A DNA stretch of 64,000 nucleotides, from the NCBI GenBank assembly GCA_018266575.1, contig JAFEAE010000017.1:434001-498000 (forward strand), in the 5' to 3' direction. The notes under the pieces were generated by a model that did no database searches, had not been told where the DNA came from, and saw only the letters and a program-made list of their open reading frames with translations. Position numbers and translations under genes: made by a program. Numbering within the stretch: position 1 is the stretch's first letter; every line of letters starts with the position of its first letter. Below are positions 37,016-45,090 of this stretch, piece by piece. Source of the DNA: Bacteroidota bacterium (GTDB taxonomy: Bacteria > Bacteroidota > Bacteroidia > Chitinophagales > Chitinophagaceae).

Positions 37016-39400
37016 CTATTCGCTCCTCAGTGCTTTCACAGGGTTTGTCAATGCTGCACGCACCGAATGAAAAATTACTGTCAGCAATGTTATTACAAGA
37101 ACAGTCAATGCCGATAATACAAATGGCAAAACACTCAATCCTGTATTGTATGGAAATATCTTCAGCCATTTGTCCATAAATAAATATGCAACAGGAAATG
37201 CAATGAGGCATGATAATGCAACGAGCAGTATAAAATTCGTTGTGATCAGTGGCACAATTTTTCCAACGCCTGCGCCAAGTATTTTACGGATGCTTATTTC
37301 TTTTTGCCGTTGCTCGGTGGTAAAAGCAATCAGCCCAAGCAAGCCGAGGCAAGTGATCATAATTGTAAGAATAGAAAACGCCGTGAATATTTTTCCACGT
37401 TTCTGGTCGGCTGCATATTGCGAATCAAAATCCTGGTCGAGGAACGTGTATTGAAAAGGAAGTTCAGGAAAAATATTCTTCCATAATTTTTCAAGCCCTG
37501 CCAAAGCCCCGGGTATATTTTCACCTCCGATTTTAACCTGGATATTATTCCTGTTGGGCCTGTAAAATAAAATGAGTGGCGTGATCGGGTTGTACAATGA
37601 TTTTTGATTAAAGTCTTTCACCACGCCGACAACTTCAAGATAAAACTTAGAAGTGTCACCCGGAAATTTTACCTGCTTGCCAATCGGGTTATCCCATCCG
37701 AAATATTTCACCATGTTTTCATTTACAATAATACTGCGTAAGGTGTCCGCAAGCCCGTCAAAATTTCTTCCTTTCGTAACCTGCATACCAAGCGTTTTAA
37801 AATAATTTTCATCTACGGAATAACAGTCAACCCCTTTTTCTACAAAACCATTTTTCGACTGAACGGAAAACAAATTGAAGCTTATACCGGAACCGGGTAC
37901 AGCCTCTGCACTGCTGACGCTGCTTACTTCAGCAATATTTCTCGCTTCGCTTTTGAAAGAGGAAATCTTGCTTCTTAAATCGCTGTCTGAATTAGCAACT
38001 ATTGAAACAACCTGCTTTTTGTCGAACCCAAGATCTTTGTTGCGCAAATATTTTAACTGCCCATAAACCACCCAGGTGCAAATAAGCATGATCATTGAAA
38101 TGGAAAATTGAACTACCACTAATATTCTTCTTAATACCACATTACTGGAGCCCTTTGACAAACTTCCCTTGAGAATATTTACAGGGTTAAATTTGGAAAG
38201 ATAAAATGCCGGATAACTTCCACCCAGCAACCCGACAAATACAACTATGCCTAATAATATCAGAAAGGTTTTGAGTTCAAAAAAAGTATGAAAAGAAATG
38301 AATTTTCCTGATATGGCATTGAATGTCGGCAACAGCAATGCAACGAGCCCCATACTCATCACCAGGGCAATGATCGTGATCAATGTGGATTCGGTCAGGA
38401 ATTGTGCGATCAGTAATGATTGTGTTGAACCTGTAACTTTTCGTATACCGATTTCTTTCGCACGCCGTGCAGAACGTGCTGTTGTTAAATTCATATAATT
38501 GATGCATGCAATCAACAGCATGAAAAATGCCACCGCTGCGAAAATATAGATATACGACATGCTGCCAACTTCTTCCGGTTCACCCGAAAAATCGGAATGC
38601 AGGTGAATGGATGTTACAGGTTGCACACCGTAATGAATTTTTATTTTATACTGAGCGAAAATCGGCGCCATATATTTATCATACATAGGCGCCAGTTTCT
38701 TCTGAAATGCATCAACATTTACATTTGGCCGAAGCAGCACATAGGTATAAAAACCAAAGCTTCCCCAGCTATCCGCAAAGTCTTTCGGCAACGAAGTCCT
38801 TGAAATAAGCGCATTAAAAATAATATGCGAATTTTTTGGAACATCTTTTACCACCGCTGTTACCTTGTATACATCGCCTTTATCATTCTGCAACGACTTG
38901 TTCACATACGCCGTATTCTTTCCAAAATATTTTTCTGCCATGGATTGTGTAAGTACAATCGAATTCGGTTCAACCAATGCCGTTTTCAGGTTCCCTTCAA
39001 CAGCAGGAAACGTAAATACATTAAACACCGAACTATCAGCAAAATAAATTTTCTTCTCATAAAAACGCAGGTCGCCATTTTTAAACACCGTAATGTTGTT
39101 GCCAACAAAACGCACAAATTCTTCCACTTCCGGGTAATCTTTTTTCAGTGTCGGCCCAAGTGGAAACTGAGTGTTCGCCCACTTCATCGTATCCTTATCA
39201 GGCTCTTTAATAAGTGCAGTGATGCGAAAAACCCTGTCGGCTTTTTCATTGTATTTATCAAAGCTCAATTCGTCTTTAATATAAAAAATCAAAAACAAGC
39301 TGAACGTGATACCAATAGTCAATCCAAGAATGTTCAGCATGCTGTACCATTTATCACGCCTGAAATTCCGCAATGCAACAAGGATCAGATTTTTTATCAT
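37016..39400 (-). CDS. Permease 15 of the array, MacB/FtsX double-domain ABC permease with divergent C-terminal helices
   Basis: 794 residues. N-terminus MIKNLILVALRNFRRDK. Stalk TSIHLHSDFSGEPEEVGSMS (263-282). Coupling motifs EIGIRK 316-321 (after INYMNLTTARSARRA) and EQRQKEISIRK (EISIRK ~701-706, Ser for Gly). The second domain has KGRNFDGLADTLRS, where GRNFS has Asp for Ser. TM7-TM8 are clearly different (YLFMDKWLKIFPYNTGLSVL) and lack the AYR-ISWW motif. The last helix is LLTVIFHSVRAALTNPVKALRSE-like, with HSVRAA for QAIKAA. T-element 5 follows the stop. Confidence 0.95.
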   Translation of the reverse strand: MIKNLILVALRNFRRDKWYSMLNILGLTIGITFSLFLIFYIKDELSFDKYNEKADRVFRITALIKEPDKDTMKWANTQFPLGPTLKKDYPEVEEFVRFVGNNITVFKNGDLRFYEKKIYFADSSVFNVFTFPAVEGNLKTALVEPNSIVLTQSMAEKYFGKNTAYVNKSLQNDKGDVYKVTAVVKDVPKNSHIIFNALISRTSLPKDFADSWGSFGFYTYVLLRPNVNVDAFQKKLAPMYDKYMAPIFAQYKIKIHYGVQPVTSIHLHSDFSGEPEEVGSMSYIYIFAAVAFFMLLIACINYMNLTTARSARRAKEIGIRKVTGSTQSLLIAQFLTESTLITIIALVMSMGLVALLLPTFNAISGKFISFHTFFELKTFLILLGIVVFVGLLGGSYPAFYLSKFNPVNILKGSLSKGSSNVVLRRILVVVQFSISMIMLICTWVVYGQLKYLRNKDLGFDKKQVVSIVANSDSDLRSKISSFKSEARNIAEVSSVSSAEAVPGSGISFNLFSVQSKNGFVEKGVDCYSVDENYFKTLGMQVTKGRNFDGLADTLRSIIVNENMVKYFGWDNPIGKQVKFPGDTSKFYLEVVGVVKDFNQKSLYNPITPLILFYRPNRNNIQVKIGGENIPGALAGLEKLWKNIFPELPFQYTFLDQDFDSQYAADQKRGKIFTAFSILTIMITCLGLLGLIAFTTEQRQKEISIRKILGAGVGKIVPLITTNFILLVALSCLIAFPVAYLFMDKWLKIFPYNTGLSVLPFVLSALTVLVITLLTVIFHSVRAALTNPVKALRSE

Positions 39401-39444
39401 ACAATTGGGTGTTTAATATTCTTTATTTTTCCTTTTTTCTTTTT

Positions 39445-39575
39445 AGGTAACCAACATTCGTCCACTATTAAACATAGTTGCGTCGCACCTGCCTACCGCA
39501 GGCAGGCTCTTGTACAGTTGATATTCTATGGAGCGATTGTCTGAACCACGATCTTAACCTGATTTTTCTGATTCG
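39445..39575. repeat. Composite repeat copy G, near-full-length, palindrome after TCGCAC
   Basis: GGTAACCAACATTCG, CTATTAAACATAGTTGCGTC, palindrome CCTGCCTACCGCAGGCAGG (39488-39506), CTCTTGTACAGTTGATATTC, ATGGAGCGATTGTCTGAACC, ACGATCTTAACCTGATTTTT. Copy J (62325-62450) matches it along nearly its whole length in the opposite orientation. The rest of the 323-bp spacer 39401-39723 has an inverted CCAGGTTCAGACAGTATGAT piece (~39620), TTACTAATTACTAATTATTA and a CTGA/CGAC tract. No gene. Confidence 0.82.
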
Positions 39576-39723
39576 CCGACAATAAAAATTATCATCTCAT
39601 CAATCCCAAAATCTCTCTAAATCCAGGTTCAGACAGTATGATCAATCGTCAGAATTATTAATTACTAATTACTAATTATTAATTTTCTTAGCTGCCAACT
39701 GAAAGCCGATGATCGTCGACTGC

Positions 39724-42138
39724 CTACTCACTCCTCAACGCTTTTACCGGATTTGCAATTGCTGCTTTGATAGTTTGTGTGCTTACTGTTATTGCGGCGA
39801 GCAACAACGATGCTAATCCTACACATAAAACCATCCACCACGAGATCTGCGTGTGGTACGTAAAATTGTTCAGCCAGTTATTCATACAATACCACGCAAC
39901 AGATGCAGCGATCACAAATGCAACTGCGATCAGCCATATAAATTCCTTGAAGAACAGCAGCACAATATTTGCAACAGAAGCGCCAAGGATTTTCCGTACG
40001 CCTACTTCTTTTACGCGTTGTATTGTCATGAATAATATCAAACCATATAATCCAATACAACTTATAAAAATGCCGACGCCTGCAAATAGCTGCAGCAATC
40101 GCGACAACTGTTTTTCCTGCACATAAAATTTTTCAACGTTTTCATCCAAAAAACTATGTTCAAATAAATACTCGGGGAATTCTTTGTTATAAATCTTTTC
40201 TATCGCCTGTAAAGTGGCAGAAATATTCAGCGGGTTCATTCTTATTCCTGCAACACGATAGCCACTTTTTCCCGGAACAATAACAACCGGTTCAATCGGG
40301 TCACGCAAGGAAGCCTGGTGAAAATCTTTCACTACTCCAACAATAGGTAACGGTGTTTTATCAAGGATAATATATTTTCCGATAGCATCGTTGTTATCAG
40401 TGATTCGCTCTTTTCTTAATAATGTTTCATTTACTACTGCCTCACGTGCAGTGTCGGAAGCCATATAAAACCTTCCGGCCACTAATTGCAACTGATAGGT
40501 TTTCAGGTAAGCAGTGTCAGCAGATTTATAATTCACTTCAAAATTTTCATCCTTTACAGCCTGGTTAAATTTAAACGATGTAGTACTGTTGCTTCCCGAT
40601 GCTGGTGGGGAAAAGCTGATGCTCACATTCTCAACACCCGGGAGTTCTGTTGTTTGTTGACGGAAATCACTCCACCTGGCACGGCTGGTGCTGTCGGTAG
40701 GAAGGCTAACTGTAACAACCGAATTTTTATTAAATCCTATCGGGGAATTTTGAAAAAATTTTACCTGGCTGATGATAACCAATGTAGCGATGATCAATCC
40801 CTGAGCAATTACAAACTGTGCAATTACCAGCACACGGCGCAATGAAATACCGGAAGTATTACCAGAAGAAATTTTATTTTTCAAGGCCTCAATCGGGCGA
40901 AAACCTGAAACAATAATAGCAGGATAAAACCCGGCGAAAAATGTAACTACAAAAACCAACAGCAATGAAAAAAGAAGAATACCCGGCAATTGAAACGGGT
41001 TCATCGGAACAGGCTTGCTTAATATTTTTTCAGTAAGAGGAGAAAGAATAGCAAGCAATCCTAACGCTAAAACTGTAGCTGCAGCAACAAGCACAAAAGT
41101 TTCTCCCAAAAACTGAACGCCCAATTGCATGCGTCTGCTTCCTAAAACTTTTCGAATACCAACCTCACGTGAGCGCTTCACGGCCTGCGCTGTCGCAAGG
41201 TTTACAAAATTTATACAAGCTAATACAAGAAGAAAAATTCCGATCGATGAAAGCGAGAACAATGTTTTTTTACTTACCGTATGCAAACTATAATTTCCAT
41301 ATTGATCATTAAAATGAATATCACGCAAAGGCTGAAGCACATAAAAATCGGTAGTGTTCCCTGCGTCCAGGTGTTTTTTTCTGAAAGACAGCAAACCGGT
41401 TTCTATATTGCCTGCTTCTTTTGCATCTTTTAATTTAATGTAACATTGCAACCTGCTCGTAATACTGCCCCAGTTATCCAGGCGTTTTCCATTATCGCTG
41501 TTTGCAAACGTGATGTACGATATCACCAATTGCAGAGGGAAATCTGTATTTGCAGGAGGATTATCAATAATGCCTTCAACCTGCACAAGTTCGTTATTGT
41601 CTTTTTTCAGCATTTTGCCAATTGCATTTTGCCAGTTACCAAAATATTTTGCTGCTGCATCTTTTGTAAGCGCTGCGCTATTAGGTTTTGACAAAACAGT
41701 TTGAGCGTCGCCGCTGATCCATTTGAAATTAAAAATTTTGAAAAAATCAGGGTTAGCATAGAAAACACCGGTCTCTATCTTAAATCTTTTTTCATTCGTT
41801 GTATTTTGCCCGTCAACTATATCGATCTGGTTATTGTAACCTCCCGTTATTGAAGCCACTTCTTTTACCTGCGGAAAATCCACTCTGAATGCATCAGCCA
41901 GCGGAAAAGGGACGCCCGACTGATGTTCTTCACCTTCAGGAAATTTAAGGTCACTAACTACCCTGTAAATATTTTTGTAATCGTTGTGAAATGTATCAAA
42001 CCCTGATTCGTGTTTCACAATAATAAAAATGCCAAGGCTGCATGCAATTCCCAACGCAAGCCCTGCAAGGTTGATCAATGAAAAAACCTTGTTCTTCCAT
42101 AAATTCCTGATCGCGATTTTGAAATAATTTTTTAGCAT
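39724..42138 (-). CDS. Permease 16 of the array, MacB/FtsX double-domain ABC permease (DIHFN subclass)
   Basis: 804 residues from the ATG at 42136-42138 (MLKNYFKIAIRN). An ATG nine bases upstream is also in frame, but the inner one matches the siblings. It pairs with permease 7: stalk RDIHFNDQYGNYS (272-284), TM2 exit INFVNLATAQAVKRSREVGIRK (EVGIRK 325-330), QFLGETF, and TM5 QFVIAQGLIIATLVIISQ. The second domain has AGRFYMASDTAREAVVNETL. Second coupling motif IQRVKEVGVRK (EVGVRK ~711-716). TM7 has FFKEFIWLIAVAFVIAASVA. Tail NPVKALRSE. T-element 6 lies about 11 bp upstream of the start; a CTGA/CGAC tract follows the stop. Confidence 0.93.
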   Translation of the reverse strand: MLKNYFKIAIRNLWKNKVFSLINLAGLALGIACSLGIFIIVKHESGFDTFHNDYKNIYRVVSDLKFPEGEEHQSGVPFPLADAFRVDFPQVKEVASITGGYNNQIDIVDGQNTTNEKRFKIETGVFYANPDFFKIFNFKWISGDAQTVLSKPNSAALTKDAAAKYFGNWQNAIGKMLKKDNNELVQVEGIIDNPPANTDFPLQLVISYITFANSDNGKRLDNWGSITSRLQCYIKLKDAKEAGNIETGLLSFRKKHLDAGNTTDFYVLQPLRDIHFNDQYGNYSLHTVSKKTLFSLSSIGIFLLVLACINFVNLATAQAVKRSREVGIRKVLGSRRMQLGVQFLGETFVLVAAATVLALGLLAILSPLTEKILSKPVPMNPFQLPGILLFSLLLVFVVTFFAGFYPAIIVSGFRPIEALKNKISSGNTSGISLRRVLVIAQFVIAQGLIIATLVIISQVKFFQNSPIGFNKNSVVTVSLPTDSTSRARWSDFRQQTTELPGVENVSISFSPPASGSNSTTSFKFNQAVKDENFEVNYKSADTAYLKTYQLQLVAGRFYMASDTAREAVVNETLLRKERITDNNDAIGKYIILDKTPLPIVGVVKDFHQASLRDPIEPVVIVPGKSGYRVAGIRMNPLNISATLQAIEKIYNKEFPEYLFEHSFLDENVEKFYVQEKQLSRLLQLFAGVGIFISCIGLYGLILFMTIQRVKEVGVRKILGASVANIVLLFFKEFIWLIAVAFVIAASVAWYCMNNWLNNFTYHTQISWWMVLCVGLASLLLAAITVSTQTIKAAIANPVKALRSE

Positions 42139-42149
42139 AAAAAACATTT

Positions 42150-42264
42150 ACCCGACCCTAACGCGGAGCTATGAGGCGAGTTAATTATAATAATCTTAAA
42201 GAGCTTCATTTCTAAATATTAATTCAAGCAGCTACGCATTAATTTCCACTTCAGGTGGTGGGGT
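42150..42264. repeat. T-element copy 6 (degenerate terminal inverted repeats)
   Basis: Left end ACCCGACCCTAACGCGGAGC, right end TTTCCACTTCAGGTGGTGGG: paired changes in both arms keep short stems, but the similarity to copies 1-5 is weaker. The GAGGCGAGTTAAT block is kept. It ends one base from the permease 17 stop. Confidence 0.75.
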
Positions 42265-42265
42265 A

Positions 42266-44701
42266 TTACTCACTCCTCAGCGTCTTCACCGGGTTTGCAA
42301 CCGCTGCTTTGATCGCCTGGAAACTGATCGTGACTAATGCAATAAATGCAGCAATCACTCCTGCAAGCAAAAACACCCACCATGAAATGGATGTACGGTA
42401 TGCAAAACTCTCCAGCCATTTATGCATCCCCCACCATGCGATTGGAAATGCAACGACTGCAGAGATGATGATAAGTTTTAAAAAATCTTTTGATAACATA
42501 CTTACAATTCCGCCTACACTTGCGCCGAGCACTTTGCGTATGCTGATCTCGCGAACACGTAATTGCGTTGCATAAGCTGCAAGCCCTAACAATCCAATAC
42601 ATGCAATGAAAATAGCGAGTACAGAAAAAATAGTAAACACGCGTTGTGTAGTTTGTTCCGTCTTATACTGATCAGCAAGTGTCTTATCCAGGAAATTATA
42701 GTGGAACGGATGTTCAGGCACGAAATTTTTCCATACATTTTCTATCGAAGCAATTGCCTGTTTAAAATCATCCGCTTTAATGCGCACACCGGTTGTTGCC
42801 ATTGCTCCGCGGAACTTTTCTGTATTCACAAAAACGAGCGGCTCTATTTTCTGGTGCAGCGATTGATAGTGAAAATCCTTTGCAACACCAATAACAGTGT
42901 ACACAATCTCTTCGCCGTTTGGCCCATTGAAGTCGGGGCTGGTAATCTTCGCCCCGATCGGTTTTTTTAGGCCCATTTCTGCAACTGCTTTTTCATTCAG
43001 CACAAGTGCTAACGAATCTGTTGCAAATTCTTTTGAAAAAAATCGCCCTTCTTTCAATTGCAGGTCGAGTATTTTTGAAAACTGGTCATCAACAATAACA
43101 GCCCTGCCTGTTAAGGGTTGCTTTGAATTCATTTCCTGGAATGCGCTTCCAAAAAAACCACTTTCACCCGGAAAAGAAGAACAATTGCTCACTACTTCAA
43201 CGCCTGCGATCTTTGCTACTTCATCATTGAACGATTTTGATTTATCTTTCAACAGGTCGGCACGTTCAATTTCTATAATATGATCTTTTCTGAAACCTAA
43301 TTTATCACCCAACATATATTTCATTTGCTGGTTCACTATGATCGTGCAAATGATCAGTATCACCGAAATCGCAAATTGAAAAACCACCAGGCTGTTTCGC
43401 AATGCCATCCCGTATTTATTCGATTTGAATTTTCCTTTCAACACCATGATTGGTTTGAAAGACGATAACACAAACGCAGGATACAAACCAGCGATCGCTC
43501 CCACGCCAATTGCAAATGCAAACAGCTCAGCAATCTTCATTGGCTCTAAAAAATAAACCATAGTGAGCTCTTTGCCGGAAACTTTATTGAATAATGGCAG
43601 CAATACAATGATCAATAAAACGGCTAATACCATGCTCAACAAACTTACCATTACTGACTCCAGCAAAAATTGCCAGATAAGCGATTTTTTTTCAGAGCCG
43701 AATGTTTTGCGTATACCTACTTCTTTTGCACGCTCCACCGAACGTGCCGTTGAAAGATTAATAAAATTGATGCATGCAATGACCAAAATAAAAATCGCGA
43801 TCACTGAAAAAATATAGACCGCTTTTAAACTTCCGTTCGGTTTCAGTTCTCCTTCGAGATCGGAGGTGAGATGTATTTTTTGCAAGGGTTGCAAAAAATA
43901 ATGATAGCCATTTCCTGCTGATTGGAATTGCTGAAAACTCACCCCAAAATTTCTCCCTATTTCTCCCGAAACATATTTCTCAACGATGTGTGGAAATTTT
44001 GCTTCCAATGCAGTTGGCGATGCGTTCGGGCCCAACAACAAATAAGTATGTGCAGAAAAATTAACATAATTGGCAGGGCCACGAAAAGTAGAAGAAGCAA
44101 TCAACATATCAAATGTAAAATGTGAATTCTCCGGCCAGTCTTTGCAAACGCCCGAAACGATAAAATGCGCATTATTATCAGCAGTGAATGATTTATTCAT
44201 TGCATCTGCGACAGAGCCAAAATATTTCTTTGCAGTTGTTTCAGTGATCACAACAGTATTTTGTTTTTCCAGCGCCGTTTCAGGATCTCCTTGCAGCAGC
44301 GGGGTTGTGAACACTTTAAAAAAATTCGAGTCAGCGAGCAACACTTTTCTTTCTTCAAAAACTTTATCGCCTACACGTACAAACAAATTTCCGTTTCCCA
44401 AAAAATTAAACAGCCTCGTACATTGCAACACTTCGGGATATTCGTGCTGTATTGCCTCTCCGATAGATTGCGGGATCATCGAATAAGAAGTCATGCGCCC
44501 GGGATATTTCCGATCGAGCGCCACACGGTAAATACGATCACCGTTCTTTTCAAAATTATCATAGCTCGTTTCGCTTTCAATAAAAAGCACAATGAGCAAA
44601 CAAACTGCCATACCTGTTGCAAGCCCAAACACATTGATCAATGTGTAGCCTTTTCTTTTTAACAGGCTGCGAACAGCGATTTTGAGATAATTTTTTAGCA
44701 T
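42266..44701 (-). CDS. Permease 17 of the array, MacB/FtsX double-domain ABC permease
   Basis: 811 residues. N-terminus MLKNYLKIAVRSLLKRKGYT. TM1 exits into LFIESETSYDNF. Stalk QKIHLTSDLEGELKPNGSLK (274-293). Coupling motifs EVGIRK 327-332 (after INFINLSTARSVERA) and QLRVREISIRK (EISIRK ~718-723). The second domain has EGRFFSKEFATDSLA and an insertion around SPDFNGPNGEEI. Tail NPVKTLRSE. T-element 6 follows the stop directly, and the start is in CATTGTCTGAAC. Intact. Substrate unknown. Confidence 0.95.
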   Translation of the reverse strand: MLKNYLKIAVRSLLKRKGYTLINVFGLATGMAVCLLIVLFIESETSYDNFEKNGDRIYRVALDRKYPGRMTSYSMIPQSIGEAIQHEYPEVLQCTRLFNFLGNGNLFVRVGDKVFEERKVLLADSNFFKVFTTPLLQGDPETALEKQNTVVITETTAKKYFGSVADAMNKSFTADNNAHFIVSGVCKDWPENSHFTFDMLIASSTFRGPANYVNFSAHTYLLLGPNASPTALEAKFPHIVEKYVSGEIGRNFGVSFQQFQSAGNGYHYFLQPLQKIHLTSDLEGELKPNGSLKAVYIFSVIAIFILVIACINFINLSTARSVERAKEVGIRKTFGSEKKSLIWQFLLESVMVSLLSMVLAVLLIIVLLPLFNKVSGKELTMVYFLEPMKIAELFAFAIGVGAIAGLYPAFVLSSFKPIMVLKGKFKSNKYGMALRNSLVVFQFAISVILIICTIIVNQQMKYMLGDKLGFRKDHIIEIERADLLKDKSKSFNDEVAKIAGVEVVSNCSSFPGESGFFGSAFQEMNSKQPLTGRAVIVDDQFSKILDLQLKEGRFFSKEFATDSLALVLNEKAVAEMGLKKPIGAKITSPDFNGPNGEEIVYTVIGVAKDFHYQSLHQKIEPLVFVNTEKFRGAMATTGVRIKADDFKQAIASIENVWKNFVPEHPFHYNFLDKTLADQYKTEQTTQRVFTIFSVLAIFIACIGLLGLAAYATQLRVREISIRKVLGASVGGIVSMLSKDFLKLIIISAVVAFPIAWWGMHKWLESFAYRTSISWWVFLLAGVIAAFIALVTISFQAIKAAVANPVKTLRSE

Positions 44702-44804
44702 TGTCTGAACCGGGATTTATGTGATGAAAAGATTATTATGATTTCTCGAATCCAGCAAACACTTTCTGATTTCTTATTCCTTATTTTTAATTTCTTGTTT
44801 TTAC

Positions 44805-44960
44805 ATAACCGGTGTGTGTTCTCTATTAAGCATTATTGCCTTCGATTCTTCTGGTGAAAGAATCGCGCTCTTCAACATTAGCAATTCCATTGAGCCATTG
44901 TCTGAACCCTTCCTAACGGCAGGCATGCACGATTTTAACCTGATTTTTCTGATTCGCCTG
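44805..44960. repeat. Composite repeat copy H with second palindrome type and a degenerate extra insertion
   Basis: TTCTCTATTAAGCATTATTG, then ATTCTTCTGGTGAAAGAAT (44845-44863), GCGCTCTTCAACATTAGCAA, TTCCATTGAGCCATTGTCTG. After GAACC comes CTTCCTAACGGCAGGCATG (about 44909-44927), a decayed relative of the CCTGCC palindrome, before CACGATTTTAACCTGATTTT resumes. The 389-bp spacer 44702-45090 also holds a TGTCTGAACCGGGATTTATG leader, a CCAGGTTCAAGCGG piece and a CTGA/CGAC tract. No gene. Confidence 0.78.
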
Positions 44961-45090
44961 ATAATAAAAATCATCATCCCATCAATCCCAAAATCTCCCA
45001 ATTCCAGGTTCAAGCGGTATAATCAATCATCAGAATTCTTAATTATTAATTCACTACTATCGACTGGTCACCGACGACTGAAAACTGTTC

